Of a stretch of DNA of 64,000 bases, positions 33,735-45,693 are shown piece after piece. The stretch spans positions 33,804,534-33,868,533 of the forward strand of contig JAVIAB010000092.1 of assembly GCA_032433765.1 (NCBI GenBank), given 5' to 3'. The DNA comes from Megaustenia siamemsis. Lineage: Eukaryota > Mollusca > Gastropoda > Stylommatophora > Ariophantidae. A model generated the notes under the pieces. That model did no database searches. It was not told the origin of the DNA and was given only the letters and a program-made list of their open reading frames with translations. The first letter of the stretch is position 1; every line of letters starts with the position of its first letter. Position numbers and translations under genes: made by a program.

Positions 33735-34155
33735 ATTCTACAGTACTGTGTTACCAATGTCAGACCTGGACCCTAGATGCAAGAACAATAAGAAAAATAA
33801 CATCTACTGAGATTAATGTGTTAAACGAATGACAGGAAACAGTCTGAGAGATAAGATCAGAAATGAAGAACTGAGAAAAAAGCTAGGAGTAACCCAAGAA
33901 AATATAAGGAAACAACAGGTACAATGGTTTGACCACGTGACAAGACAGAAAGATCAAACACAACACCTTCAGCAAACATCGTGAGAACACCAGACCCAAG
34001 GGTAGACCACGAAAAAAATGGATAGATGGAATATTAGAAGCACTAGGAAACATAACAGCAGCAGAGACGAACAGAAGAGCAAAAGACCGCAAATTATATC
34101 TCGCCTCAACGCTGAAAGGCAAATGAGGAAGGAAAGAAGAAGAAGAAGAAGAAGT
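33735..34155 (+). mobile_element. LINE family B, 3' fragment (copy 5) with AAG/GAA tail
   Basis: Reads LCYQCQTWTLDARTIRKITS, then after frameshifts LRDKIRNEELRKK, QVQWFDHVTRQKDQ, PKGRPRKKWIDGILEALGNI and RRAKDRKLYLAST. The 3' end GGCAAATGAGGAAGGAAAGA runs into (AGA)n up to about 34155. The 5' truncation lies close to that of copies 1 and 4. Confidence 0.9.
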
Positions 34156-34159
34156 TCTA

Positions 34160-34826
34160 AAGGATGGTAATTTCTCTACAATTTTGAAAATGGCATTTGT
34201 GATGTAATATAACCCAAAAACGTTATCTACGGATAGGTAGACTGTGTTCGCCTAAACATTAAGCCAACATTAAAGTTAAAGACAATCAAATAAACTGGAA
34301 ACAAAACGCCACCGTCTACGTTAGTAATGTGAACTATTTTTCCTGCTTGACTTAGCATTTTTGCCTTTTATTTTTCTGCCTAGAGATGGAACTGAACAAG
34401 CAAATCAATAATTTAGAAAAAGGGGGCAATTGTTCTACCATTCAGCCAACAAAAGTTAATTAGTTTTTAATAGTACCAACGATTCAATGCGCGTGTCAGA
34501 TAACTTCCAAGGGTAACCCGGCTTACGCTCTGTTCTTGTAATAGCCAGGAATCGCAGTGATTTGTTACGTTCATGAGGGTTTGATTTATTGGTGTCTGGA
34601 TGCAGCGAAGGGGCCGTAACTAGGCGACACACAACATTTGTACTAGTGCAATCGCTTATAGTGTGTTCATTTTCAAATAAAACTATTATGTGATGTTTTC
34701 TGACTGGTTAAACTCTTGCGTGAAGTTATCTAGCATTATTTTTAAGTTATGAAATTACATCTTTTGATTTTTAACGAGCTATTTTTCGTGACGATTGTTG
34801 ACCGTTTTATTTTTACTTGTGTGTCC
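34160..34826. other. AT-rich non-coding DNA, nothing recognised
   Basis: No recognised feature. Confidence 0.5.
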
Positions 34827-35385
34827 TCTCAACATTGAAGGTCTGCTCCTTGGAACGCCATATTACTTTTTCCTGCTTTGATAGAGCATTTTGTCACATG
34901 GTCACTCGTCCATCTATGAATGTTTGCAGTCCATTTTAGTAAAGATCTGTCTCATCTGATTTGTACTTACCCGTCCAAGATGACTATTGATAGGGTATTG
35001 TGCCTCTTTGCATGTCCTAAAAATTATACTTTTCTTGGTCGAATTTTGTTTATTGAGCAATTCGTTCTTGATGTTTAGCGTATGATGTTGTTGTTGTGTT
35101 CGCCAGCTTTCAACTCTGACGAAGTCCCTCGAGACTAGGAACTGAATTTTGCGTGTTAATCCATTTTTCCCTGGCAGCCGTGTGCACAGGGGTCCCTCGC
35201 CGCACAGGCAGATAACTCCGACTTTGGATGTATTCATGTATTGTCTATGTATTATTTAGCGTATACAAACTGTTTACTTTTTGTCATAGATTCCTTCCAC
35301 CCAATTCTCCACATTGTTATATAAATCTAGATTTCGAATCCATAGTTTTTCTACTTCATTTGAATTCAATGTCATTTTTTTAAAG
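34827..35385 (-). mobile_element. LINE family C, very degenerate, interrupted
   Basis: Antisense matches to the 32.2-kb copy are GGAACGCCATATTACT, then AGGGTATTGTGCCTCTT. After an unrelated stretch (about 35080-35270) come TTCCTTCCACCCAATTCTCC and TATAAATCTAGATTTCGAA. The order is preserved, so this is one old copy with an insertion of unknown origin. No coding potential remains. Confidence 0.55.
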
Positions 35386-36104
35386 TTACTTTTTTCCTTA
35401 TGTAGTTATTTTATCTTATTGTGTGTCATTTATTTTTTTTTGCTTAGTATCGCCCAACATATTTTGAGTTGATTTAACTTTTAGTGCGACGGTTTTGTTT
35501 GGTTAAACTATTGCGAGAAGTATCTTGGTTTATAGCAAAATAATTGCATGGAATATTTTGATTCCAGTAAAGAAATTACGAGACGCATTTTCATTTTTAT
35601 TGTTGTTGTTGTTGTAAAAAAATACATTTTATTATGAGAAAGTACAAACAGTTACATGATGATTAATGGTTATTTCGGGATGCAATTTGAAGAAAACAAA
35701 ATAATGGGTTCTATTCGCAGCTGTAGCGAATAAGCATACGGTGTTCCTGTTCATAGCTGTTCACACATTTAATGGTGACATAATCAGTATCCCACTAGAT
35801 CTCCCTATTTTCTCTCAGAAAATCTCTGGCATCTATTTTTACAGGCTGGCTGAACTCCGAACATTTGTCTACGGGTAAAACAGTCATTGTTGATATTTGA
35901 ACCCGAGTCACCTAATCAGTACAAGAGAGCACTAATTATGGTGGCTTGTAATAATGGTTTAGGAATACAATAGGGAAATGTGAAGTAGGGTCAGTGACCC
36001 ACAATTGATCAAGACCACGTTTAACCTCTGCGTCTGGTTCTGTGAAATCAGACTGATTAACAAAGTGAGAACTACAGTAGTCGACACAATGATGGGGCCT
36101 GTTG
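35386..36104. other. AT-rich non-coding DNA, nothing recognised
   Basis: Includes GTTGTTGTTGTTG at about 35600. ACCCACAATTGATC at about 36000 also occurs at about 32005, which is too short to call. Confidence 0.5.
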
Positions 36105-36870
36105 ATATAGAAAACATAGTACTACCTCTATGTTGAACAAAATCCAATTTTATAGTCCTGCAGTACCTCAATGTTGAGCAAGATCCAATTTTCTAGTACT
36201 GCAGTACCTGAAGGTTGAGCGAGATCCAACTTTTCAGTGTTGCCTCAAGGTTGAGGTAAGATCCATTTATTTAGTGCTTCAGTACCTTAAGGATGAGCAA
36301 TTTCCAACATTCCAGTGCTGCAGTACCTCAAGGTTGAACAAGATCCAATTTTCCATTGTTGCAGTACATCTTGGTTGAACATGATCCACCTTTACAGTGC
36401 TCCGGTACCTCCAGGTTGTTGACTCTCCAGTGTGCAGTACCTCTTGATTGAACTCTCCAGTGCTGCAGTACCTCTTGATTGAAAATGATCCAACTTTCCA
36501 GTGCTGCAGTAACTCTTGATTGAACATGATCCAACTTTCCAGTGCTGCAGCACCTCTTGATTGAACATGATCCAACTTTCCAGTGCTGCAGCACCTCTTG
36601 ATTGAACATGGTCCAACTTTCCAGTGCTGCAGCACCTCTTGATTGAACATGATCCAACATTCCAGTGCTGCAATGCCTCTTGATTGAACATGATCTAACT
36701 TTCTAGTGCTTCAGTACCTCTTGATTGAACATGATCCAACATTCCAGTGCTGCAATGCCTCTTGATTGAACATGATCTAACTTTCTAGTGCTTCAGTACC
36801 TCTTGATTGAACATGATCCAACTTTCCAGTGCTGCGGTATCTCCAGGTTGAACAAGATCGAACTTCTGCA
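36105..36870. repeat. 41-bp minisatellite, about 18 units
   Basis: Units contain CCAGTGCTGCAGTACCTCTT and GATTGAACATGATCCAACTTT. The right half is homogeneous, the left (36105-36400) diverged with TACCTCAAGGTTGAGCAAG variants. A two-unit block (TGCAATGCCTCTTG with TTTCTAGTGCTTCAG) is duplicated at about 36660-36800. Confidence 0.95.
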
Positions 36871-37649
36871 GCAGAACCTGAGAAATAAAAAATCACCACC
36901 GGTAACCCCCGTACCAAGGTTTTGGTCTAAGAGATAACTGTTGGCGTTAGGCCCATGAAAATGAGAACTTCACTAGGAGCTACACTATTTAGTGGAACCG
37001 GCAATGGCTTTATCAACAATATTTTTGTTTTTCTCTTGCAACTGAGACACATCCTGTTATTGAAAATCGTGCAATATAGTTATATATTGTACCTCGGTCA
37101 CAGCGTTGAACGTCACCGAGCGGGTTGATGGATGATGCTATAGGCCATCGTTCTCGGCTACGGGAAAGGACGTCGAGGGTTGATTACAAGTAATTTACTA
37201 TTGGCCGTCTCGTTGAGCTGTGATGAGCAGACGGTTTTCGAACAAGGTAACCAAGTTTAGATTGAGAACAGAATGTTTACGTTGAGACAGGCAGAAGGTT
37301 AGAGTTAGGGTCCTTGAGCAATACAAAATCAAGATCTGCAAGCGTAGAATGACCTTTAAGTGAATGAATAACTGTAAATCACAATCTCCATTTCATCTGT
37401 TTATTCCCCAGCGGACTGTTACTAGGTGTCAAAAGCACCTAATTAAAAAAAATATTACATTTCGTTTTGTTATTTTGTGCTGTCGACGTTAAAAACAGCA
37501 TCAAAGAACCAACTCGACCCGTCCTCTTCGTGAAACTCGTTAACAGGATTGCTAGAACAAGGTGAAGGACAGCGTTGTCAAGTGCCACATGATCTTGATG
37601 GTAATAGCCAAGACCATCATGGGTCTTCTTGAAACGACCGGTTCAACTT
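36871..37649. other. Non-coding DNA, nothing recognised
   Basis: No recognised feature. Confidence 0.5.
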
Positions 37650-37960
37650 GATCCTACGTGAGCTGTGACAGACCAACACAAATGCATGGCTCAAAAAAGA
37701 AATACAAAGAAAAGTACAAGCACAATATGTTCCTGGCAGACCAAGAATAAGATGGAATGACATTATTAGACAAGCTGCATAGGAAAAAAAATAAGACGAT
37801 ACCACTGAGAGCTCCTTGGGAAGCGAGACATAGAACTATGTCTCTCTCTCGACACCAAATGTGAAGAAGAGGAAAACATGTTAAAACAAAGAGTACGACT
37901 GTTCTGGGCATGCGGCCTCGATTTGTCCAGTTCCAGACAAACTCCATTAAACCCCAGAAA
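37650..37960 (+). mobile_element. Possible LINE C-terminal relic
   Basis: One frame reads VPGRPRIRWNDIIRQAA, a stop, and later LKQRVRLFWACGLDL. GRPRxRWND is the usual LINE tail motif (GRPRxRWxD), but little else is recognisable. A weak call. Confidence 0.35.
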
Positions 37961-38529
37961 TGGGTTAACTTTAGTTAAGATAATTTTATACAATTTTTTT
38001 TATGTTTAAAAATATCCTATTTAAGATTGTGTGTCGCGGTTCCACTACTGGTCCAGCAACAAAAGTGCAGTGGACTTGGTATTATATACCGCAGTTCCGG
38101 ACATCAAGATGACGCTGGTTTGTCCGCGTCACCAGATTTAAGGTGGGGCTGTGTTATTATGTTTGAACGACAACACGTGTCAAGTTCACGGCTCTTGTAT
38201 ACCGTATCTGTGAACATCACTTCTATGATAATGGTCATGCTATTGACAAGTCGTTCTACAACACAGGATAGGATTCCCCACTTCGTGTAAGACAACGTTG
38301 CGTAGGCTGGTTATTGTAAGTTCATCATTTCAATCAAATAAAGTACTCTTGACCCACTTTCAGACTCGATTGGTACAATTAACACATAATCTCTTACTAC
38401 CAGTAACTGACGTGAATTACTTACTGCACTCAGAAGACTGTCATCTTTAAATGACTCATATATACATCGATATTTATTAGACAGTATTCAAAGCTCCAGT
38501 AAAAGTAACAAAGTAACAAACAAACAACA
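37961..38529. other. Non-coding DNA, nothing recognised
   Basis: No recognised feature. Confidence 0.5.
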
Positions 38530-38875
38530 CAAGAAGAGATAGATTACCAAATGAAATCATAAGAAAAATGGAAGGAACAAAACCCTGCCAAGAATATATA
38601 GAACAATAACAACTTAAATGGTTTACCACCTGGTCAGAATGAATCCTCACCAATCACCATCAAGGGCGTTCTTCTTGAGAATGCATGGAAAAAGACCAAG
38701 AGGAAGACCCAGAAGAAGATGGATAGATGCAGTGACAGAGACATGTAACAACAAAGGAAAATCACTAAGTCAGACAATTCGAGCAGCGCAAGAACGACAA
38801 ATGATATAAACCACGACACCTTTTAGATACCAGTGAAAGGAGAAAAGAGGAAGAAGATTGAAATCTCTTTCCTCA
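38530..38875 (+). mobile_element. LINE family E, C-terminal fragment
   Basis: Across a frameshift it reads LPNEIIRKMEGTKPCQEYIE, QLKWF, HLVRMNPHQSPSRAF, MHGKRPRGRPRRRWIDAVTE and SLSQTIRAAQERQ, then a stop. KWFxHLVRM plus GKRPRGRPRRRWID is the usual end of a LINE ORF2. It ends near GAAAAGAGGAAGAAGATTG. Confidence 0.8.
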
Positions 38876-38929
38876 ATACTGCCAATGCTTGACAATTTTT
38901 CCTTAATGTTAAATTCATCATTGTCAAGT

Positions 38930-39490
38930 ACCGGGCCTAGTGGCGTAGGTGATCATGTCCCTCCACAATTTTCGATATCGGCAGCTATTTATCATTTCTG
39001 TTGTTGACCTTCTGCCAAGCCATTCTTTTAAGCTGTCTGTTATTTTTTTCTCTTTGCTTCCCTCTATCTCTTCATCCTTCGATTTTTCCAGTTGTTACAA
39101 TATATTCCAGTTGTTCTCTTCTCATTACATGGCCAAAAAATTATATTTTGTCTCTTCCTAATATTGGAAATTAGCTCTTTTTTGCTTTGACCTCTTTCAG
39201 AACGTTTTCATTACTCTTCTTAGCTGTCCATGGTATTCTCAACATTCTTCTGTAAAACCACATTTCTGCAGACTCCAGTGATTTTCTTGTCTGTTGTCCT
39301 ATTGTCCATGATTCGCATCCATATGTTAAGACTGGCTCTACATAACATTTAAGAACTCTTTTTCTTGTTTCTATTGTCAAAAATGGATTGCATAGTATCT
39401 TCCTCATTTTTTGGAAAGCTGCTTTTGCCTGAGCCATTCTGCATCTCACCTCTTTCGTACATCTTCCGTCTGTTAATGTCCGAATGTTAA
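38930..39490 (-). mobile_element. LINE family D, 3' fragment (copy 1)
   Basis: The minus strand encodes MRCRMAQAKAAFQKMRKILC, KRVLKCYVEPVLTYGCESWT, EMWFYRRMLRIPWTAKKSNE and NVLKEVKAK, then degenerate tail sequence. This aligns with the D copy at 50.6-51.1 kb (KIAFQNMKNILC, YIEPILTYGSESWT, MLKVPWTAKKTNEEVL). The 3' end is near GGTACTTGACAATG. 5'-truncated. Confidence 0.87.
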
Positions 39491-39494
39491 ATTA

Positions 39495-39911
39495 GGAATG
39501 TTAATCCGCTCTCTCGCTGTGATTAACTTACATTATAATAAATCAGTTAAAAAATTTAAGAGACTTATCAACGACGAAATGACGGCTTGTTTACTGACAG
39601 GAACATTTATGTGAATCTGTACACTGACCGATACGTTTATAACATTCTCTCTATCACTTGGACATAATCTATGTGAATTTGTACATTGACCTATACGCTC
39701 ATAACATTCTCGAAAAGTCTACTCTTTCAAAAATACCTACGAGTCCTTCTGGACAAATTCTCTAATGACTATCCATTTCTAGCTTCACTGACAATCATCC
39801 AATCCAATAATTTCAGATTTCTTCCTATTCTACTTCCTTCTACTACTATACTAGGTGGTAACATCTTACTAGCCGTCAGTTTAAATACGACCGCTCTGAT
39901 GGAAAATCGGA
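39495..39911. other. Non-coding DNA, nothing recognised
   Basis: No recognised feature. Confidence 0.45.
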
Positions 39912-40063
39912 CCTCTATTGTGGACTTCATGTTTGTTGAACTTTGGCTCATCACATTCTCTCGTACAACTCGTAAGTCATGTTATCTTCTCTATTGTGGA
40001 CTTCATGTTTGTTGAACTTTGGCTCATCACATTCTCTCGTACAACTCGTAAGTCATGTTATCT
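39912..40063. repeat. 76-bp tandem duplication, two units
   Basis: CTCTATTGTGGACTTCATGT through CGTAAGTCATGTTATCT occurs at 39912 and again at 39988 with no visible mismatch: a recent two-copy duplication. Confidence 0.93.
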
Positions 40064-40144
40064 AGTTATAACATAACAATTTCGTGACTAGTCCATAAAC
40101 TTACTTATCAACGTCCTACCTTCTTTTCAGATTTAACTCCCTTT

Positions 40145-40410
40145 AATATTGTTGGCAATCACTCTATTTGACATTCACTCCATTTAAATCTGATAATCAC
40201 TCTATTTAAATCTGATAATCACTCTATTTAAATCTGATAATCACTCTATTTAAATCTGATAATCACTCTATTTAAATCTGGTAATCACTCTATTTAAATC
40301 TGATAATCACTCTATTTAAATCTGATAATCACTCTATTTAAATCTGATAATAACTCTATTTAAATCCGATAATCACTCTATTTAAATCTGGTAATCACTC
40401 TAAAGATCAC
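40145..40410. repeat. 22-bp minisatellite, about 12 units
   Basis: Unit AATCACTCTATTTAAATCTG plus AT, with CTGGT and CCGAT variants. TTTAAA lies at the centre of each unit. Confidence 0.96.
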
Positions 40411-40658
40411 ATAATAGAACCAACATACTAATACTTGTAAACTAAAACTAACGTAAGTAACGATCTGGATATAGGAAGTGCAGAGAAAGAATGTTGTAAA
40501 GTTGGCAGGGACTATAAGAACAGATATATTACACATGTGTATAACAGACATTATTCAGAAGACTTTAGATACCAGTGCAATAAATTTATAAAGAAATAAA
40601 AAATAGTCCTTTCTACTATGAGATGCAATGATCAAATTGAGGTGAATAAATAAGAGTT
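40411..40658. other. AT-rich non-coding DNA
   Basis: Nothing recognised. Confidence 0.5.
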
Positions 40659-40942
40659 AATTTATATTAATAAAATAATAATAAAGTGCCCCGTCACGCC
40701 AAGTGGCATATAGGGAATATGGTGTTAGTGACCATACATTTTACAGACCTTCAGCACATGATTTTTGGGATAATGTGGTCAGTAATACGCCCGTGCTGCT
40801 TTACTTCCCCAGAAAATATTCGGTACCCATTTAAGGCTGGGTGAACCCGAAAGCTTCGGTTGGGATAGAACCCTACCTCTTGTTCTTTGTAGTCCAGTTT
40901 ACTTACCATTGAGCTATCGCGGCTCCCTAAATTTATATTAAT
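40659..40942 (-). mobile_element. SINE family S1, full length with 13-bp target-site duplication (copy 5)
   Basis: AATTTATATTAAT flanks it at 40659-40671 and 40930-40942; the body is 40672-40929. The minus strand begins GGGAGCCGCGATAGCTCAAT (A box) and has GGTAGGGTTCTATCCCAACC (B-box region). The S1 body follows. The tail reads GGCACTTTATTATTATT, a variant of the usual T-rich tail. Confidence 0.96.
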
Positions 40943-42254
40943 CAGGAAATATATAACAATTGATGGATATTTCGTGAGAGGAAAAGTAAGATCATATGAA
41001 ATTTGAATCGAATGAGAATTGTAAGAATGTCAGAGAGAGGAAGCGAGAGAGAAAGAGTGAAAGAGGGAGAAAAAGAAAGAGAGAATAGAACATCAAGTTA
41101 TCAGTTGATTAGATAAGTAATAACACACATTACTATAAAAACGGCAGGAGATTATAGAGAGGAATGGGACGGGATACAATTATTATATATTTTTATTAAC
41201 GATTTAGCAGGAAAATAGTTGGCCTGCTACTTCTTCCCGAGATGATATGCACCAGGATCCACAAGGGAAAACGACAATCGTTAGCTGGCGTTTGAATAAT
41301 TTCCAGAGGATCTGGTGTTCCATTTCCACAAAACGGCGACGATCAATGCACATAAGGTGACGGAACAGTGTAACACAGCTTCAGTGCTGGCCGAGCATGA
41401 ATGGACCATCAGGAAATTACTAGGCGTTTAAAAAACAATTTAAGCGTCGTTTTCCACACCTTTCAGACTGTCTGTCACCTTGCTGAACGTGGTTTGACAT
41501 TGACAAATGATCTATGGATTTTAGATTAATATTTCCATAGCGGCGGCTAGAGTGTCTCACGATAGCTATCGATCACTATATAGAAAATACCGAAACTTTC
41601 TACCGGAAGCCAGGCTTCATCTTTTTTTTTTTAAAGTTAAAACGTCTGTGTTCTGTGCGAACTGAAAAAAGCTACCAATTTCCCTGACAAAATAAATGTG
41701 TTTTTATTGATCCCGGTACATGACTCAGGCAATTATGTCGACCTGTGAGTCTAATCCACTCATTCGTTCTGTAACTGTTGCTGAGTCATTAATTGACAGA
41801 CATTGCTGCTTGACTCATCCATCAATCAAAAGTTTCTTCAACTCATTCTCTCTGCCCTTTAATTTATGTATTTTTCATTACCACTCAACGATGGCTACTT
41901 AAATGCACTATTTTGAGACTCATCACTGACTCACTCATACTGACTCACTCTCATTTCATATATTTATATTTTGCAACAGGCACCCATGGTTACAAAAATG
42001 TCATCCTTGAATCCAAATAGAATTCCTACTTAGAAAGCAACTTCGGCATGTAAAATAATTGTTAATGTTTCATTATTTATAATTCAAGTGCTTGAAGTAA
42101 GTTTTGAAATGTACATGTGAACATGACGAAGAAAAGTAATTCTAAAATATGAAGTAAACACGGAGAACACGGCTTAGAACACATTTATGTAGGAAAATAT
42201 ATTTCATGAAAATTATAAATCTGGAACATAAATTAATGAAGATTAATAGATCCT
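40943..42254. other. AT-rich non-coding DNA, nothing recognised
   Basis: An AGAGAGGAAGCGAGAGAG-like purine stretch lies at about 41030-41095 (not a clean repeat). Nothing else recognised. Confidence 0.5.
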
Positions 42255-42905
42255 CTTCTCCTTTCCTTTCTCATTTGATTTTCAGCGTCGATGCAAGATA
42301 TATTTGCGGTCATTTGTTGTTTTGTTCTCTTCTCCTGCTGTTATGTTTTCTAGTGTTTCTGATGTTCCATCAATCCATCTTTTTCGTGGTCGGCCCTTAA
42401 ACCTGGTGTTCTCGTAAAGTTTCTTGAGAGCTCTTTGCACTGTGTTTTGATCTTTCTGTCTTTTCACGTGGCCAAACAATTTTGTCTTTGTTCCTTTTCC
42501 GTATTCAATGCGGTAAATTGCTCCTGTTTTTTTTTTCCTCAGTTCTTCATTTCTGATTTTGTCTCTCAGCTATTTACTGCCATTCGTCTAACACGTTTAG
42601 ATTCGGTAGTGTATATTTTTCTTATTTTCTTGAGTTTAGAGTTGAGGTCTGGTATTTGTAGCACAACGTTGGAATGAAGATTCTTTTGTCCTGTGGAGTG
42701 CCCGTTTTGCCTATATAGCTATTTCCTTGTTGGGCAATAGTGCTAATAGCTGTCGGATTATTTGACCAGCTTTGTTACATCTTCAGTGTAATTCTGCTGC
42801 TTGCGAATTGTTTTTTTTTACTAGATTGTCTATGTATTTACATTCCTCTACTTGTTTTAATTGTTTTCCGTCTATCGTTGTGTTGACGTTCGTTTCTCTT
42901 ATGTG
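42255..42905 (-). mobile_element. LINE family B, 3' fragment (copy 6)
   Basis: Antisense matches to other B copies: CTGCTGTTATGTTTTCTAGT, GTTCCATCAATCCATCTTT, CACGTGGCCAAACAATTTTG and CAGTTCTTCATTTCTGATTT. It extends further 5' than the short copies (TTGTTGGGCAATAGTGCTAA, TGTTTTAATTGTTTTCCG). Frames are broken; short remnants read MFGHVKRQKDQN and FKGRPRKRWIDG. Confidence 0.88.
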
Positions 42906-43510
42906 ATTCGCATGAGCTCTCTCATACTGATGTCGATTAATAAATAGATGGTCCCACTTATTTTAAATTTCTCTGAATGTTGCTATTTTAAACGAGTCAC
43001 CGAACGTGAGCACCTGGATGACTTTCAGAAATACTGGACGATTGAGAAAAGATGTTGAAACAAAATGACAAAGAAATCAACATTGCATCATTCCAAATGA
43101 GGCAAATACTCAGATACTTAATCACCGTAATGGCATCATAACGACAAGTGATAGCCAGTACACGCCTTCCATTTCTGTCTTTGTGTTTGTGTGTTTTTGA
43201 TGGTCGTCATTGTTGATGAAGCTTCGCTATACAATTAATTATAATGATATAAGTAAGAAGCAACGACAGATAAAAACAGTGGAAGATTTGTCGCAAATTT
43301 GATTGGAGCGGACTAGGACGTTAACTCAACGCTTAAAGTGGTCAGCGACTCACAGCTCACCACCGTGCACTTGATCTCATCAAAATTCTGTCCCACCTCC
43401 TTGGAAAGAGTCTAATTAGTTAAGTAAAGGGAGCAGGTACACATTACTGTGTTGAAACGAATCATTTCAGAGGAGGAGGTATGTTTGCAGCACTCGGGGA
43501 AAAAAAATCA
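42906..43510. other. Non-coding DNA, nothing recognised
   Basis: No recognised feature. Confidence 0.5.
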
Positions 43511-43722
43511 CAAATAATCAACAACAGCCTACCAGAAGTAACATTGGAAGGGAAAATACAAGGTAAAAGAGGCAGAGGCAGACCAAAACTAACATGGACG
43601 AGTAACATCAACAGTTTGACAAGTCAATCTATGACAGTTTGCACCATCAAAGCAAGAAACAGAGTAGAATGGCGATCCACGGTAGCCAACCTTCGTTGCG
43701 GAGAAGGCACTCGATGATGATG
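43511..43722 (+). mobile_element. LINE family C, short 3' fragment
   Basis: A continuous frame reads NNSLPEVTLEGKIQGKRGRG, RPKLTWTSNINSLTSQSMTV, CTIKARNRVEWRSTVANLRC and GEGTR, then a stop, with GATGATGA at the end. It is close in sequence to the 32.2-kb copy. The 5' truncation leaves only about 210 bp. Confidence 0.9.
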
Positions 43723-43974
43723 AATCAACAACAGAAAAAAAAACAAAGAACAATATGTGGTCTGAAGCAGGATCGAACCAGTACTCTTTGGCACAGCAAG
43801 TCTAATATTTTGGGTCGATAACAGCAGTTTGCTGTAAATCATAGCACTAGGCAAATTACAGCACTTAAAGTTCTTTCAAGGTTGGACTGGCGAAACAATA
43901 GAATTAATTGGATAACGTCTATTAGACAGATATCATTAATGAAATCGTTCGTACTTTGTTGTAATAAGTCTGGC
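43723..43974. other. Non-coding DNA
   Basis: Nothing recognised. Confidence 0.45.
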
Positions 43975-44323
43975 TTTTAGAGTAAAGGTAAAGTACGAGA
44001 CTTGAACCAGCATCTTAGCACGCGAGTTTACACCCATATGTGCTCGGCCGCCTATCCAGAAATGTTCGGAGATTTCTGTATAGTGTCGCCTCAAGCATTG
44101 AAACTCTGATGCGAGGCAACATTCCTCACCTTCCCACGGTAATACCCTGGTACCCATTTCTGCCAACGGCTGGGTCGACCGTGGGGGTATTTTTTGTTTG
44201 TTTCCAACCACGAGTACAATTCACACTACTCACAGCGGGAATCGAACACGGGTTGTCCAAACTTCGGTAGTCCAGTCGGGTGGTTATCCCAACTAGGCTA
44301 TCGAGGCCCCCGAATTTTAGAGT
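43975..44323 (-). mobile_element. SINE family S2, full length with 9-bp target-site duplication
   Basis: TTTTAGAGT flanks it at 43975-43983 and 44315-44323. The minus strand starts GGGGGCCTCGATAGCCTAGT (A box), has CGTGTTCGATTCCCGC (B box), then ACGGTCGACCCAGCCGTTGG, TGGGTACCAGGGTATTACCG, CATTTCTGGATAGGCGGCCG and the end TCTCGTACTTTACCTTTACT. The head is clearly tRNA-like. About 330 bp; the 28.4-kb copy is an internal-deletion form. Confidence 0.95.
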
Positions 44324-44354
44324 TTCTCTGAGTAATTTAATTAAATGTATTGAC

Positions 44355-44395
44355 ATACAGACACACACACACACAGAGAGCGAGAGAGAGAGAGA

Positions 44396-44438
<43 letters not shown>
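44355..44438. repeat. (AC)n then (GA)n microsatellites
   Basis: ACACACACACACAC followed by a GA tract of about 55 bp with a few interruptions. Confidence 0.95.
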
Positions 44439-44439
<1 letters not shown>

Positions 44440-44677
44440 CAAAAAAACCATGGAAAAGAAAGAACCTGATGAACAATATGAAATATAATTATAAAAAGAT
44501 CATACTGACTTCTTAGTTACCTGTTGCTAAAAGAACAACGAGCTGTAAACATTCAAATAGAGAATTAGTGTTAGGGTTAGTCGTCTCCTCATCGCACATC
44601 AGACAACAGTTCATAAACGCTTAGATCTTCTCCCCTATAAAAGCAGCAGTGAGACGATAAACTGGTTCATAAGTTTA
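44439..44677. other. Non-coding DNA
   Basis: Nothing recognised. Confidence 0.4.
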
Positions 44678-45075
44678 CACCCAATCTTCTCCTAGTTCTC
44701 CCGAATCTATCAACACCCAATCTTCTCCTAGTTCTCCCGAATCTATCAACACCCAATCTTCTCCTAGTTCTCCCGAATCTATCAACACCCAATCTTCTCC
44801 TAGTTCTCCCGAATCTATCAACACCCAATCTTCTCCTAGTTCTCCCGAATCTATCAACACCCAATCTTCTCCTAGTTCTCCCGAATCTATCAACACCCAA
44901 TCTTCTCCTAGTTCTCCCGAATCTATCAACACCCAATCTTCTCCTAGTTCTCCCGAATCTATCAACACACAATCTTCTCCTAGTTCTCCCGAATCTATCA
45001 ACACCAAATCTTCTCCTAGTTCTCCCGAATCTATCAACACCCAATCTTCTCCTAGTTCTCCCGAATCTATCAACA
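44678..45075. repeat. 36-bp minisatellite, 11 nearly identical units
   Basis: Unit CAACACCCAATCTTCTCCTA plus GTTCTCCCGAATCTAT. Only two or three single-base variants (CACACAATC, CACCAAATC) are visible in eleven copies, so the expansion is recent. As 36 is a multiple of three, two minus-strand frames remain open through the array. Confidence 0.97.
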
Positions 45076-45079
45076 TCCT

Positions 45080-45505
45080 CTTGATTAACCTGAAAGGCCG
45101 GAAGTCACGCCAGACCTGGAAATTCACAAACAGCATCGAAATCTCTATCATCTCGTCCTTCATTTCGAGATTACGGCCGGGTCAGGGATTTACGATCGTC
45201 CATTATGAAGATACAAAACACACAACAATGGATGCTCACACTACGCCAGATTCACTCCAACGAAGCAGCCAAACCGCAAGAAACACTGTAGCGCTGGATC
45301 CCTAAGTGACTTGGCAAAACAATCCATATTGAAAGAGGGCGAAGTAAGTGAGTAAATAACGGTGACAATAATAAAGGAGAGCGCTAGAATGACGTGATCA
45401 TTGTTGCATGTCAGAAGGTGTGCGGTTTGAGAGAAAAGGGGTTACAATAATAGTAGCAAAGTAACAAAGACATGAATTATCTTGTAATGAAATCGATAAG
45501 AAAAG
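45080..45505. other. Non-coding DNA, nothing recognised
   Basis: No recognised feature. Confidence 0.45.
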
Positions 45506-45693
45506 AGACAATGTGGTTGCTTAGCATTAACAAGAAATAGTCAATGTGGTTGCTTAGCATTAACAAGAAATAGTCAATGTGGTTGCTTAGCATTAACAAG
45601 AAATAGTCAATGTGGTTGCTTAGCATTAACAAGAAATAGTCAATGTGGTTGCTTAGCATTAACAAGAAATAGTCAATGTGGTTGCTTAGTATT
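45506..45693. repeat. 33-bp minisatellite, about 6 units
   Basis: Unit TAACAAGAAATAGTCAATGT plus GGTTGCTTAGCAT. Units are almost perfect. Confidence 0.96.

Noticed and set aside
32000..36015. Shared ACCCACAATTGATC word at about 32005 and 36000 as a repeat family.
   Set aside because: Only about 20 bp match and the flanks do not align by eye.
44678..45075. Possible CRISPR array (regular repeats).
   Set aside because: Direct repeats are contiguous with no spacers, and the window is eukaryotic. The same applies to the 22-, 33- and 26-bp arrays.
44667..45163. Repeat protein of RFGRTRRRLGVD or IDSGELGEDWVL type.
   Set aside because: Two minus-strand frames are open simultaneously through the 36-bp array, and there is no unique N- or C-terminal domain.
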